Shown piece after piece: positions 1 to 9,126 of a stretch of DNA of 43,895 nucleotides. The position numbers and the translations under genes are program-made. The stretch is from Ramlibacter sp. (GTDB lineage Bacteria > Pseudomonadota > Gammaproteobacteria > Burkholderiales > Burkholderiaceae_C), in assembly GCF_029866045.1 (NCBI RefSeq), contig NZ_JARXAB010000110.1, positions 1-43,895 on the forward strand. Reading direction: 5' to 3'. The stretch's first letter is position 1. Each line of letters begins with the position of its first letter. The notes beneath the pieces were generated by a model. That model had not been told where the DNA came from, ran no database searches, and saw nothing but the letters and a program-made list of their open reading frames with translations.

Positions 1-6
1 AGGAGG
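1..6 (+). promoter_or_regulatory. Ribosome binding site of the first gene
   Basis: A perfect AGGAGG lies 7 nt before the GTG at 14. It supports that GTG as the true start of the crotonase-family gene. A TGA at 9-11 may be the stop of a gene lying outside the window. Confidence 0.75.
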
Positions 7-13
7 CCTGAGC

Positions 14-793
14 GTGCCCGCCGAACTCAAAAGCAGCAGCCAGGGCCACACCCTGGTACTCACCATTTCCAACCCCGAGCACCGCAACGCCGGTTCGCCG
101 GAGGTTTACGCTGCCGGCGTTGAGGCGCTCTCGGTTGCCGAAACATCGCCCGATGTGCGCGCCATCATCATCACTGGCGAAGGTTCCACCTTCTGCGCCG
201 GCGGACAACTGCAGCGTCTGCAGGCCAACCGGCAGCTGGCGCCCTCGGTGCAGGCCGAGGCACTGGAGAGCCTGCACGCCTGGGTCGAGGCAATCCGTAC
301 CTGCCCCAAGCCGGTGATCGCTGCAGTCGAGGGCGCGGCGGCGGGCGCAGGTTTCTCCCTGGCCCTCGCCTGCGATTTTCTGGTGGCTGCCGAGAACGCG
401 GTCTTTGTCATGGCCTATGCCACCGTCGGGATCTCACCAGACGCAGGTGGCAGCTGGAGCCTGGGGCGCGCCCTGCCCCGTGCGCTGGCCAGCGAGCTGC
501 TGATGATGGGTGAGCGCATCGACGCGCCACGGCTGCAAGCGCTAGGCGTGGCCAATCGCGTGACCCCGCCTGGGCAGGCGCTGGGCGAGGCCCTGGCACT
601 CGCCGAGCGCTTGCAGACCAAGGCACCCAATGCCCTGGCCAGCATCAAGGAGCTGCTCAATGAGGCAACGGTGAGCGATCTGCACAGCCATCTCACGCGG
701 GAGCGCGATCACTTTGTCCGCAACCTGCACCACCGCAACGCCGGCATCGCCATCGACGCCTTCCTTAACAAGCAGACCGCCCGCTTTGAATGA
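14..793 (+). CDS. Enoyl-CoA hydratase/isomerase (crotonase) family protein, possibly the alternative-type oxepin-CoA hydrolase
   Basis: A 259-residue cytosolic crotonase-fold protein, normal length for the family, starting at a GTG with a perfect Shine-Dalgarno. The oxyanion-hole segments are visible: FCAGG near residue 61-65 and the glycine/alanine-rich GAAAGAGFSLALACDF near 108-123. Aligned by eye to mitochondrial enoyl-CoA hydratase, the two catalytic glutamates (in GGGCEL and QPEI) are replaced by Ser (GFSL) and Tyr (MAYA), so ordinary hydration of trans-2-enoyl-CoA is doubtful. Isomerase, ring-opening or thioesterase-like chemistry on a CoA thioester is more likely. The sequence resembles Burkholderiales proteins I recall being annotated as alternative-type oxepin-CoA hydrolase in phenylacetate breakdown; that name is from memory. 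It heads a + strand group with a Crp-type regulator, an acyl-CoA dehydrogenase and a phosphotransferase, consistent with acyl-CoA catabolism. Confidence 0.85.
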   Translation: MPAELKSSSQGHTLVLTISNPEHRNAGSPEVYAAGVEALSVAETSPDVRAIIITGEGSTFCAGGQLQRLQANRQLAPSVQAEALESLHAWVEAIRTCPKPVIAAVEGAAAGAGFSLALACDFLVAAENAVFVMAYATVGISPDAGGSWSLGRALPRALASELLMMGERIDAPRLQALGVANRVTPPGQALGEALALAERLQTKAPNALASIKELLNEATVSDLHSHLTRERDHFVRNLHHRNAGIAIDAFLNKQTARFE

Positions 794-851
794 GAGCGCC
801 CGGTCTCGCAGGCGACAATCGCGCGACGCTCAGTCGCTGACATGACAGAAC

Positions 852-1580
852 ATGGACGAACCGATTCTTAACATCGAGGAACGCGAGGCGATCAATGCGG
901 GCCGCTGGTTCAGCTCCCTATCGCCCTCGCTACGACATGACATTCTTCGATGTGCCTACGTCAAGCGATACAAGGACGGCGACCTGATCGTCGCCCGGGG
1001 CGACCCGGGCGAGGAGTGGACTGCCTGTGCCAAAGGCGCGGTACGGGTGTCATCGACCTCGATCACCGGCAAGCAGATCACCTTCACCTATGTCGAGCCG
1101 GGGATCTGGTTCGGCGACATCGCCATCTTCGACGGCGACGCCCGCACCCACGACGCCTACGCACATGGGGAAACCACCCTGCTGTGTGTCGCCAAGGCCG
1201 ATTTCCACAAAATTTTGGCTCAGCATGTCGAGCTGTATGCGGCACTGCTGCGCCTGCAGGCGCGGCGCAGCCGGCAACTGTTCGGGCTGATCGAGGATCT
1301 CAACACGCTTCCCCTGCGCGCGCGCCTGGCCAAGCAGTTGCTGCATTTGGTGCGAAGCTACGGCGTCACCAGTCTGTCCGACGGCAGCGAGGTGCGTATC
1401 GGCTTGCAACTGGCGCAGGAAGAACTGGCCCAACTCCTGGGCGCCTCGCGTCAAAGAGTCAACCAGGAGCTCAAGGCAATGGAGCGGGAGAACGCCATCC
1501 GCATCGAGCCCGGCGGCCTGGTGGTTCGGGACCGGCCGGCCCTGCTGCGCATTGTCGAGGCCGACAGCGACCGGGCCTGA
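852..1580 (+). CDS. Crp/Fnr family transcriptional regulator
   Basis: A 242-residue cytoplasmic regulator. Residues about 15-125 form a cyclic-nucleotide-binding-like beta roll (YKDGDLIVARGDPGEEW and EPGIWFGDIAIFDG are the conserved turns). A long helix follows at about 125-160, then a winged helix about 165-225 whose recognition motif is LAQEELAQLLGASRQRVNQELK. There is no N-terminal cysteine cluster, so it is not an oxygen-sensing FNR. The cAMP-pocket arginine of Crp is not obvious and the ligand is unknown. It sits between the crotonase and the phosphotransferase/dehydrogenase genes on the same strand, so local control of this acyl-CoA module is a fair inference. The gene starts at an ATG 58 nt after the previous stop. 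Confidence 0.9.
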   Translation: MDEPILNIEEREAINAGRWFSSLSPSLRHDILRCAYVKRYKDGDLIVARGDPGEEWTACAKGAVRVSSTSITGKQITFTYVEPGIWFGDIAIFDGDARTHDAYAHGETTLLCVAKADFHKILAQHVELYAALLRLQARRSRQLFGLIEDLNTLPLRARLAKQLLHLVRSYGVTSLSDGSEVRIGLQLAQEELAQLLGASRQRVNQELKAMERENAIRIEPGGLVVRDRPALLRIVEADSDRA

Positions 1581-1644
1581 GTGCCCATCACGGCCGCAGG
1601 CTCGGCAGCGACGTCCCTTTGACACCCGAGAGCGAGCCCCTGCC

Positions 1645-2736
1645 ATGAGCACCGATTTTTCCTCCTTCGAGGGCACCCGACCGGTCGCAGACAAGCATGC
1701 GTTCGATACCGCTGCCCTATCGGCCTGGCTCGCTGGTCAACTGCCCGATTTCCAGGGCCCGCTCACGGTCGAAATGTTCAAGGGCGGGCAGTCCAACCCC
1801 ACCTACAAGCTCATCACGCCTGGCCGGTCCTATGTGATGCGGGCCAAGCCTGGCCCGGTTGCCAAGCTGCTGCCCTCTGCCCACGCGATCGAACGGGAGT
1901 TCAAGGTCATGCGGGGCCTGGCCGGCACCGACGTTCCGGTGCCGGAGATGCTGTGCCTGTGCGAAGACGAGTCCATCATTGGCCGCGCCTTCTACCTGAT
2001 GGAGTTCAAGCAAGGCCGGGTGCTGTGGGACCAGTCTCTGCCCGCCATGACGCCCTCCGAGCGCGGCGCGATTTACGACGAGATGAACCGTGTGATTGCC
2101 GCCCTGCACACGGTGGATGTATCCGCCCGCGGCCTGTCGGACTACGGCAGGCCAGGTAGCTACTTCGAGCGGCAAATTGGGCGCTGGACCAAGCAGTACC
2201 TGGCTTCGGTGACCGAGCCCATCGCCGAAATGAACCGCCTGATCGATTGGCTGCCGGCCCAGATGCCTACCACCGCCCGGGACGAATCCTGCGTGTCGAT
2301 CGTGCATGGCGACTTCCGGCTGGACAACCTGATCTTTCACCCGACCGAGCCGCGGGTCATCGCGGTGCTCGATTGGGAGCTGTCGACCCTGGGTCACCCA
2401 CTGGCCGACTTCAGCTACCACTGCATGTCCTGGCACATCCCGCCCGGGCAGTTCCGTGGGATCGGCGGCCTGGACCTGCCGGCCTTGGGCATTCCTTCGG
2501 AGGCCGACTACATCCGCCGCTGGTGCGAACGCACCCGCATCGCCACACCCGAAGGGCTGGCCCAGGACTGGAACTTTTACTTGGCCTACAACCTGTTCCG
2601 CCTGGCAGCGATCCTCCAGGGCATCGCCAAGCGGGCACTGGACGGCACCGCCTCCAGCGCACAAGCGGGCAGCGCCGGCGCCGGCGCTCGGGGCCTGGCC
2701 GAATTAGCCTGGGCCTTTGCCCAACGTGCGCATTGA
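1645..2736 (+). CDS. APH-family phosphotransferase (acyl-CoA dehydrogenase-associated)
   Basis: A 363-residue protein of the aminoglycoside phosphotransferase/choline kinase fold. The nucleotide-binding loop is [10 protein letters not shown] (about 45-54). The Brenner motif HGDFRLDN places the catalytic Asp at residue 223 and Asn at 228, and the metal-binding LDWE follows with Asp243. The ATG at 1645 is chosen because similarity to the family begins shortly after it; the reading frame stays open upstream without a better start. It lies directly before an acyl-CoA dehydrogenase, the arrangement fused in mammalian ACAD10/11 and present as lvaA/lvaC in levulinate-degrading Pseudomonas. There the kinase phosphorylates the 4-hydroxyl of a hydroxyacyl-CoA. 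A similar role on a hydroxyacyl-CoA is inferred; antibiotic modification is unlikely in this context. Confidence 0.85.
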   Translation: MSTDFSSFEGTRPVADKHAFDTAALSAWLAGQLPDFQGPLTVEMFKGGQSNPTYKLITPGRSYVMRAKPGPVAKLLPSAHAIEREFKVMRGLAGTDVPVPEMLCLCEDESIIGRAFYLMEFKQGRVLWDQSLPAMTPSERGAIYDEMNRVIAALHTVDVSARGLSDYGRPGSYFERQIGRWTKQYLASVTEPIAEMNRLIDWLPAQMPTTARDESCVSIVHGDFRLDNLIFHPTEPRVIAVLDWELSTLGHPLADFSYHCMSWHIPPGQFRGIGGLDLPALGIPSEADYIRRWCERTRIATPEGLAQDWNFYLAYNLFRLAAILQGIAKRALDGTASSAQAGSAGAGARGLAELAWAFAQRAH

Positions 2737-2800
2737 CGACCCGAGTACGTCCCTCAAAACACGCCCTCCCCTCACAGACCACCACCCCAGCGAGACCACC

Positions 2801-4075
2801 ATGGACTTCCAATACTCCCAGCGCACACAGGATCTGCAAGCCCGCCTGATCCAGTTCATGGAGGACCACATCTACCCCTCGGAAAAGATCTTCGACGAGC
2901 AACTCGCAGCCCAGACGGCTGCCGGGAAGCGCTGGTCGCCAATCCCCGTCATCGAGGAACTCAAGCAAAAGGCCCAGCGCGCCGGCCTGTGGAACCTCTG
3001 GTTGCCGGCGGATACCGCCGCCATTGCCGGGGTGGAAGGTGCGGGCCTCACCAACCAGGAGTACGCGCCCCTGGCCGAGACCATGGGCCGTGTGCCCTGG
3101 GCGTCGGAGGTCTTCAACTGCAGCGCGCCAGACACCGGCAACATGGAGACCATCGCACGCTACGGCACGCCCGAGCAACGCCAGCGCTGGCTGCTCCCCC
3201 TCTTGCGCGGTGAAATCCGCTCGGCCATCGTGATGACCGAGCCCGAGGTGGCCTCGTCTGACGCCACCAACATCTGCACCCGCATTGAGCGCCAGGGCGA
3301 TGACTACGTGATCAACGGCCACAAGTGGTGGATTTCTGGCGCGCTCGACCCGCGCTGCGCGATCTTCATCCTCATGGGCAAGACCGATCCCGATGCGCCC
3401 AAGCACTCGCAGCAAAGCATGATCCTGGTGCCTGCCACTACCCCCGGCATCCGCATCGTGCGGCCACTGCCGGTGATGGGCTACGACGACGCGCCGCACG
3501 GGCACGCCGAGATGTACTTCGAGAACGTGCGCGTTCCGGCCGAGAACATCCTGCTCGGCGAAGGACGCGGCTTCGAGATCGCCCAGGGTCGCCTGGGCCC
3601 CGGCCGCATCCACCACTGCATGCGCCTGATCGGCCTGGCCGAGCGCGCCTTAGAGTACATGTGCAAGCGGGTGATCTCCCGCGTGGCCTTCGGCAAGCCG
3701 ATCGCCCACCAGACAGTGACCCAGGAGCGAATCGCAGAGGCCCGCTGCCGCATCGAGATGGCGCGCCTGCTAACGCTCAAGACGGCCTGGATGATGGACG
3801 TCGCCGGCAACAAAACCGCCAAGAGCGAGATCGCCATGATCAAGGTGGTCGCGCCGACCATGGCCTGCCAGGTCATCGACTGGGCCATTCAGGCCCACGG
3901 CGGCGGCGGTATGAGCGACGACTTCCCGCTGGCCTACGCCTACGTGGCGGCGCGCGCCCTGCGATTTGCCGACGGCCCGGACGAGGTGCACCGCAATGCC
4001 ATCGCCAAGTGGGAGTTGGGTCGCTGGGGCAGCGTCGGCCGCCAGGAACCCGTCCCTGTCACCCGCGGCGGCTGA
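2801..4075 (+). CDS. Acyl-CoA dehydrogenase (ACAD10/11-like)
   Basis: A 424-residue FAD-dependent acyl-CoA dehydrogenase with the full three-domain layout: an N-terminal helical domain (about 1-135), a central beta domain carrying [16 protein letters not shown] and [13 protein letters not shown], and a C-terminal helical domain ([28 protein letters not shown]). The segment [11 protein letters not shown] near the C terminus is characteristic of the ACAD10/11-type branch. The ATG at 2801 fits the usual N terminus. It takes two hydrogens from an acyl-CoA and passes electrons to ETF in the cytoplasm. Pairing with the upstream APH-type kinase suggests it acts on a 4-phospho- or other substituted acyl-CoA; this is inferred from the gene pair, and the exact substrate is not visible. 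Confidence 0.92.
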   Translation: MDFQYSQRTQDLQARLIQFMEDHIYPSEKIFDEQLAAQTAAGKRWSPIPVIEELKQKAQRAGLWNLWLPADTAAIAGVEGAGLTNQEYAPLAETMGRVPWASEVFNCSAPDTGNMETIARYGTPEQRQRWLLPLLRGEIRSAIVMTEPEVASSDATNICTRIERQGDDYVINGHKWWISGALDPRCAIFILMGKTDPDAPKHSQQSMILVPATTPGIRIVRPLPVMGYDDAPHGHAEMYFENVRVPAENILLGEGRGFEIAQGRLGPGRIHHCMRLIGLAERALEYMCKRVISRVAFGKPIAHQTVTQERIAEARCRIEMARLLTLKTAWMMDVAGNKTAKSEIAMIKVVAPTMACQVIDWAIQAHGGGGMSDDFPLAYAYVAARALRFADGPDEVHRNAIAKWELGRWGSVGRQEPVPVTRGG

Positions 4076-4098
4076 ACTCAAACCCACTGGCAGTACCC

Positions 4099-4734
4099 AT
4101 GATCGACCTCTACTCCTGGCCCACGCCCAACGGGCACAAGATTCACATCATGCTGGAGGAATGCGGCCTTCCCTACCGCGTGCATTCAGTCAACATCTCG
4201 GCCAACGAGCAGTTCAAGCCCGAGTTCCTCGCCATCAGCCCCAACAACAAGATCCCGGCCATGGTCGATAACGAGGGCCCCGACGGCAAGCCCATGTCGG
4301 TGTTCGAGTCTGGCGCCATGCTGCTCTATTTGGCAGGCAAGACAGGCCGGTTCCTCGGCAAGACCGACCGCGCCCGCTACGAGACGCTGCAATGGCTGAT
4401 GTTCCAGATGGGCGGGCTCGGCCCCATGCTGGGACAGGCCCACCACTTCCGGTTCTACGCCCCTGAAAAAGTCCCCTACGCCATCGAGCGCTACACCCAG
4501 GAGGCCAAGCGCCTCTACGGCGTATTGGACAAGCGTCTGTCGCAAAGCCGCTACCTGGCCGGCCGCGACTACACCATCGCCGACATGGCGGTTTTCCCCT
4601 GGCTGCGCACTTGGGAGCGCCAAGGGGTGCAAATGAGCGACTACCCGGCGGTGCAGAAATGGTTTAACGCCATTGAAGCCCGGCCTGCGGTGCGGCGCGG
4701 CGTTCAGGTGCTGGCAGACCTGCGCAAGCCCTGA
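4099..4734 (+). CDS. Glutathione S-transferase (nu-class/YghU-YfcG-like)
   Basis: A 211-residue two-domain GST. The N-terminal thioredoxin fold begins YSWPTPNGHKIHIMLEE; the TPNGHK segment is typical of nu-class enzymes such as YfcG and YghU, which favour glutathione disulfide-bond reductase activity. The cis-proline turn is NNKIPAMVD and the GSH gamma-glutamyl contact is FESGAMLLYLA. The all-alpha C-terminal domain contains YTIADMAVFPWLRTW, the usual N-capping box. The start at ATG 4099 is 23 nt after the dehydrogenase stop, so it is probably cotranscribed with the acyl-CoA genes. A detoxifying role towards electrophilic acyl intermediates is possible but only inferred. Confidence 0.9.
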   Translation: MIDLYSWPTPNGHKIHIMLEECGLPYRVHSVNISANEQFKPEFLAISPNNKIPAMVDNEGPDGKPMSVFESGAMLLYLAGKTGRFLGKTDRARYETLQWLMFQMGGLGPMLGQAHHFRFYAPEKVPYAIERYTQEAKRLYGVLDKRLSQSRYLAGRDYTIADMAVFPWLRTWERQGVQMSDYPAVQKWFNAIEARPAVRRGVQVLADLRKP

Positions 4735-4795
4735 AGGTCCCAGGGGCGCCAGGCGCCGCCTGCAGACGTGCAAGCTGCTGGGGTCACTGGGCCCC

Positions 4796-6061
4796 TCAGC
4801 CGGCAGAGCCCGCCCGCTGCGCCAGCGCGCGGGAGAACTGCCAAGCAACCAGGGGCAGGGCCACCACCGAGGCGGACAACATGACGCCGCCTCCCAAATG
4901 GTCAAAGGCCCAACCGGCCCCTGTCACCCCCAAGGCCTGGCCGAAGAAAAATGCAAACGAGAACAGCGAGACGGCTGTCCCCCGGGACTCGGGAGCCATC
5001 TGCGTGGCCAGCGTTTGCAGCGTGCTGTGATAGAGGTAGGTGCCAAAGCCAACCAACAGCGCCACGGGCGCAGCCGTCCAGGCCAGGGGCGAGAGCCACC
5101 AGGCGGCCATGCCCAAGCCCATCAGCAGGCCACCGATCAGCACCATCCGGCGCTCGCCCAGGGCCAGCACCACGCGGCGGGCCATGAAGGCGTAGATCAA
5201 CCCCCCCAGAGCGTAGAAGGCGATCAGCCCGGAAGCGGCCGACAGGCTTAGCCCGAATTCGCGGTGCAGCATCGTCGGAACGAAAGCCAGGGGGCCCAGA
5301 AGAAACAGGCCTTCCAAAAAGGTGGCTGCCAGAACCAGACGATTCCAAGGCGCAGCCACCACAGCGAGGGTCTGCCTGCGAGCGCGCGTCAGAGCGCCTT
5401 CGGCCGTCGCAAGGGGCTCGGCGGCGGCAGCACCCGTGTGACGACTTGCAAGCGCTGCGCGTTGCGCCGAGGCCGATCGCGACAAGCGCCACACCAGCAG
5501 CGCGGCGATGAGGGTGTAACCCAGGGCGAGGGCAAGGAAAGCGCCACGCCATCCGGGCGCAGCGTCGCCGAAAAGTCCACCTGCCAGTTGCCCCGCAGCC
5601 ATCCCGGACAGCGTCCCCACCAACAGACGGGCCAGCGTGGCCTGTCGCTCGGCATAGGGCACGTTGTCGCCGATCCAGGCCATGGCCATGGGAATGATCC
5701 CGGCAGCGGCAATGCCCCAGGCGATTCGAACCCCCAGCAGGAGCTCGAACCGGGGCATCAGGCTGGCCACGGCAGACATCAAAGCGCATCCCGACAGCGC
5801 CAGCGCCACCATGCGAGCCTTGCCGAAGCGGTCTCCCAAAGGCCCTGAAACCAGTTGCATCAGGCTGTAGGCCACTGAAAACGCGAGCACGACTTGGCCC
5901 GCGGTGCCGACGGTGATCGAGAAGTCGCTCGCCAGCCGCGGGATCAGGCCGTCGCAGATGCGCAAGGCGACAGCGCTGAAGAAGGCAGCGCCGGCCAGCA
6001 AGAGCACCGTGCCGCGGGTGTCGGCGGCGAGGTGGGCTTGGGCCGGCTCCGTTGAATGCAT
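4796..6061 (-). CDS. MFS transporter
   Basis: A 421-residue inner-membrane protein with about 12 hydrophobic helices and a central cytoplasmic loop near residues 185-225, which is the major facilitator layout. Motif A between helices 2 and 3 reads GPLGDRFGKARMVAL. The DHA1-like pattern (two six-helix halves, short termini) suggests a proton-driven exporter or small-molecule permease. The substrate cannot be told from the sequence. It is convergent with the GST gene (62 nt apart) and divergent from the small unknown gene at 6165, so it is probably transcribed alone. The ATG at 6061 is the first start before the first transmembrane helix. Confidence 0.9.
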   Translation of the reverse strand: MHSTEPAQAHLAADTRGTVLLLAGAAFFSAVALRICDGLIPRLASDFSITVGTAGQVVLAFSVAYSLMQLVSGPLGDRFGKARMVALALSGCALMSAVASLMPRFELLLGVRIAWGIAAAGIIPMAMAWIGDNVPYAERQATLARLLVGTLSGMAAGQLAGGLFGDAAPGWRGAFLALALGYTLIAALLVWRLSRSASAQRAALASRHTGAAAAEPLATAEGALTRARRQTLAVVAAPWNRLVLAATFLEGLFLLGPLAFVPTMLHREFGLSLSAASGLIAFYALGGLIYAFMARRVVLALGERRMVLIGGLLMGLGMAAWWLSPLAWTAAPVALLVGFGTYLYHSTLQTLATQMAPESRGTAVSLFSFAFFFGQALGVTGAGWAFDHLGGGVMLSASVVALPLVAWQFSRALAQRAGSAG

Positions 6062-6164
6062 GCGGGGACTTTAGCTTGTCAGCTTATGGGCGCCTTTCTG
6101 CGCTGTCGCGCAGGGATCATCCACCGCGCCTCCCCCCTTCGAACCTTGACCGAGCACTGCCCTC

Positions 6165-6611
6165 ATGTCCCAGTCACCTCGCCCAGATGTCCTGCCTGCC
6201 CCTTCATCGCCGTCCGTCGGCAATCCGCCTGCAGCAGCGGCAGTCACCGACGCCCTGGCACCCGCGCACGAGGCGCTGGGCCGCTTGGGGGAACTCATCT
6301 CCAGCAGCCACAGCCCAAGCTCCGAGCTGATACCCACCGCCCGGCTACTCGCAGAGCAAGCCGGGGGGCCGCGCATCGCTCCCGGTCATTTCTGCGCCTT
6401 GCTGCTGGACATTTCCGACCGGATCGGCCGGGTGCCCTCCGCCACCTGGCTGTCCATCTGCCGAGGCCTGGCACTGGGCGCATCGGTCCCCGGACAAGGC
6501 GCCCTGCCCTTGCCCCTCAGCCAGGCTGCGCGCCGGTTACTGACCAGCCTCGACCTGTCGCCGTCGCGCCGGTTGGCCATGGCCGAGGCGCTGATGCTCG
6601 GACCCCTGTAA
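6165..6611 (+). CDS. Hypothetical protein
   Basis: A 148-residue protein I do not recognise. The first 40 residues are Pro/Ala/Ser-rich and probably disordered; residues about 40-148 look helical and amphipathic (HEALGRLGELISSS, LLAEQAGGPRIAPGHFCALLLDIS, SQAARRLLTSLDLSPSRRLAMAEALM). No signal peptide, transmembrane helix or cysteine motif is visible. It starts at an ATG 103 nt from the divergent MFS gene. Codon use resembles its neighbours, with GC-rich third positions, which supports real coding. A CCCC-AGC-GGGG hairpin sits just after the stop (6613-6623). No function is proposed. Confidence 0.6.
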   Translation: MSQSPRPDVLPAPSSPSVGNPPAAAAVTDALAPAHEALGRLGELISSSHSPSSELIPTARLLAEQAGGPRIAPGHFCALLLDISDRIGRVPSATWLSICRGLALGASVPGQGALPLPLSQAARRLLTSLDLSPSRRLAMAEALMLGPL

Positions 6612-6868
6612 ACCCCAGCGGGGTCATCGCGCAAGGTCATCGCACAAGGTCTTCTGCCGAACAGGGCATGGCGCGTCATGCCACGCCCGGACGTGCCTGC
6701 ACCGGGGCCCGTCGAGGTCCGCACGAGGGCCGCACGAGAGCGGCCCGTCACACTCGGAAATGCAAGCAACTGCAAGCGCAACATCTCGCACGCACCTGCG
6801 TGCTAAGGTGATCGGCCGCGCAACACATTCCGTCAAATCACAGCGCGTGGCACTGTCAGGCCGGCCAC
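6612..6868. other. Intergenic stretch with short repeats before the sensor kinase
   Basis: No convincing gene is seen in these 257 bases. They hold a 13-nt direct repeat (GGTCATCGCGCAA at 6622-6634 and GGTCATCGCACAA at 6635-6647, one mismatch) followed by a third partial copy. A 16-nt inverted repeat, GCACGCA-CC-TGCGTGC at 6788-6803, lies 65 nt before the kinase ATG. The inverted repeat could be an operator or part of the kinase 5' region; neither has a recognised regulator. Confidence 0.4.
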
Positions 6869-9034
6869 ATGCAAGCTCCACCCGTGCTCGAGAACGAACC
6901 CCAGCGGCTGCACCGCCTGCAGCAACTGGGCATGCTGGATACGGGGGCTGAGGCGCTTCTTGACGCCTTCACCGAGCTGGCCGCCGCCATCACCGGAATG
7001 CCGATTGCCTTGATCACCCTGGTTGACCGGAACAGGCAGTGGTTCAAATCGGCGGTAGGACTGCCGCAAGGCAGCCAGACACCGCGGGCGATCTCGTTCT
7101 GCGGCCATGCGATCGCCGGCGAGGGTTTGTTCGAGGTCGAGGATGCCCGGCTTGACCCCCGCTTTGCCGACAACCCGCTGGTCACCGGCAGCCCCCTTGT
7201 CACGCATTACGCCGGCGCGCCCTTGGTCATGCCGAGCGGCGAACGCATCGGGACGCTGTGCGTCATCGGCGACCGGCCCGGCCGGCTGGACGAGCGCGCA
7301 CGCCAGCACCTGATCAAAATGGCCCAGAACGTGGTGCGCGTGCTGCTGCTGCGCGAGAACGAGCGCAGCCTCGAACAAGGACTGAAGGTCGAACGCGCGC
7401 TGCGGGAGAGCGAAGCGCGCTGGCACGCGATCACCGAGTTGCTGCCCCAAATCATCTGGTCGGCAAATGCCCAGGGCGAGCAGGAGGAGTTCAACCAGCG
7501 ATGGCTGGACTTCACCGGAGAAAGCGCCAGTGGCCGCCCGGGGGCCTGGATGGCTCGGGTCCATGGCGACGATCAGGAGAATCTGCGCAAGGTCTGGGCG
7601 CACCACCTGAAGAGTGGCCGGCCCTTCGAGCAAGAATTCCGACTGTGGCACCACAGCGGCGGCTTCCACTGGATCCTGGCCCGCGCCCTGCCGATGCGCG
7701 ACGACAGCGGCCGCATCGTTCGCTGGATCGCCACCCTCACAGACATACAGACGCAGAAGCAGGCCCAGCTAGACCTGATAGAGATCAACCGGCAGAAAGA
7801 CGAGTTCCTGGCCATGCTGGCCCATGAATTGCGCAACCCGCTCGCGCCCGTCAGTACCGCCGCGCAGCTCCTGCAGCTCAGCGCAGACGACCCGCAGCGG
7901 GTTCGCAAGACCAGCGAGCTGATCGCACGGCAAGTGAGGCATATGACTGAACTGGTGAACAACCTGCTGGACGTCTCCCGGGTCACCCGGGGTCTGGTGC
8001 GGATCAGCCAGGAGCGGGTGGATTTGCGCCAAGTGCTCCACGATGCACTCGAACAGACCCGGCCCCAGATCGAAGCTCGCCACCACCACCTGGAGCCGCC
8101 GGAAACACCCGCCCCGCTCACAGTCATCGGCGACTCGGTCCGCCTGGTGCAGGTGCTGGCGAACCTGCTGGGCAATGCTGCCAAGTACACCCCTGAGGGC
8201 GGGCAGCTGAAGGTCAAGATGGAGATCTGCGGTGAGCGAGTGTCCATTGAGGTCAGCGACAACGGCATCGGCATTGACGCCAAGTTGCTCCCCCATGTGT
8301 TCGACCTCTTCACCCAGGCCGAGCGCATGCCGGACCGCGCCCAGGGCGGCCTGGGCGTCGGGCTGGCCCTGGTGCGCAGCTTGGTGGAGTTGCATGGCGG
8401 CACCATCCAGGCCCACAGCGACGGTCCGGGCACGGGCAGCACCTTCACTGTGTACCTGCCTCTCGCAGAGGAGGCAGGGAACCGTGAACCCCCGCTGGGC
8501 GGCGAGACCCCAGTCGGGGTGTTGGCCTCGAAGGACTCATCGGTGCCCACGCCACCTTCTGCGGTCTACGCACCAGCAGCTGCGCAGCCGCCCCCTTTGG
8601 AGCCCGGGATCCTCTCTCAGCCGCTGGCCCCGGATCAACCCCAAGTGAAAACGCGTACTGGCCTGGCCGTGATGGTGGTCGACGACAACGCAGACGCAGC
8701 CGATCTGATGGGCATCTGGCTGGAGTCTCAGGGCCACGAGGTGCGGGTATGCCTGGACCCGCTGGAGGCACTGGCCGCCGCGCATGTCAGGCCAGCCAAG
8801 GTCTACGTACTCGACATTGGCCTGCCGGGCATGGACGGCAACAGCCTGGCGCGGCGCTTGCGCGAGGACCCGCGTAACCGGGACGCCACCCTGATCGCCC
8901 TCACCGGCTACGGGCAGGCGCAGGACATCTTGCAATCCAAGGAAGCTGGGTTTGACCAGCACTTTGTGAAGCCGGCCGACCCCAGCCGGCTGGCGGCGGT
9001 GATCGACAGCCTGCCGCGGCCTGGTGTGTCTTGA
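6869..9034 (+). CDS. Hybrid sensor histidine kinase (GAF-PAS-HisKA-HATPase-REC)
   Basis: A 721-residue soluble signalling kinase with no transmembrane helix. The domains in order are a GAF domain (about 20-165), a PAS domain with PAC extension (about 182-300), a HisKA dimerisation helix with the phospho-accepting His319 in LAHELRNPLAP, a HATPase domain (N-box LLGNAAKYTP, DNGIGID, GGLGVGLALVRSL; about 425-545), a Pro/Ala-rich linker, and a C-terminal receiver (about 595-715) with Asp649 in VLDIGLPG and Lys in FVKP. It probably senses a cytoplasmic cue through GAF/PAS and passes phosphate within itself, then to an unidentified partner. No response regulator with an output domain lies nearby, so it is an orphan. 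The nearest possible target operon (10287-17626) has its own HxlR regulator. Confidence 0.93.
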   Translation: MQAPPVLENEPQRLHRLQQLGMLDTGAEALLDAFTELAAAITGMPIALITLVDRNRQWFKSAVGLPQGSQTPRAISFCGHAIAGEGLFEVEDARLDPRFADNPLVTGSPLVTHYAGAPLVMPSGERIGTLCVIGDRPGRLDERARQHLIKMAQNVVRVLLLRENERSLEQGLKVERALRESEARWHAITELLPQIIWSANAQGEQEEFNQRWLDFTGESASGRPGAWMARVHGDDQENLRKVWAHHLKSGRPFEQEFRLWHHSGGFHWILARALPMRDDSGRIVRWIATLTDIQTQKQAQLDLIEINRQKDEFLAMLAHELRNPLAPVSTAAQLLQLSADDPQRVRKTSELIARQVRHMTELVNNLLDVSRVTRGLVRISQERVDLRQVLHDALEQTRPQIEARHHHLEPPETPAPLTVIGDSVRLVQVLANLLGNAAKYTPEGGQLKVKMEICGERVSIEVSDNGIGIDAKLLPHVFDLFTQAERMPDRAQGGLGVGLALVRSLVELHGGTIQAHSDGPGTGSTFTVYLPLAEEAGNREPPLGGETPVGVLASKDSSVPTPPSAVYAPAAAQPPPLEPGILSQPLAPDQPQVKTRTGLAVMVVDDNADAADLMGIWLESQGHEVRVCLDPLEALAAAHVRPAKVYVLDIGLPGMDGNSLARRLREDPRNRDATLIALTGYGQAQDILQSKEAGFDQHFVKPADPSRLAAVIDSLPRPGVS

Positions 9035-9126
9035 GGCACTGCGGTGCAGACTAGCGCAACGCTTTCAGGCCTTGTCGATGGGCCGGTGTCAGTCGCTTGG
9101 GCAAGGACGTTACCTTTGGCGGTAGG

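Noticed and set aside
2411-3616. A 401-codon minus-strand frame opposite the phosphotransferase and acyl-CoA dehydrogenase
   Set aside because: Antisense shadow; both + strand genes carry full motifs.
6624-6881. A possible 85-codon minus-strand gene before the sensor kinase
   Set aside because: Cys/Arg-rich composition with no ribosome site, and it runs over the kinase start.
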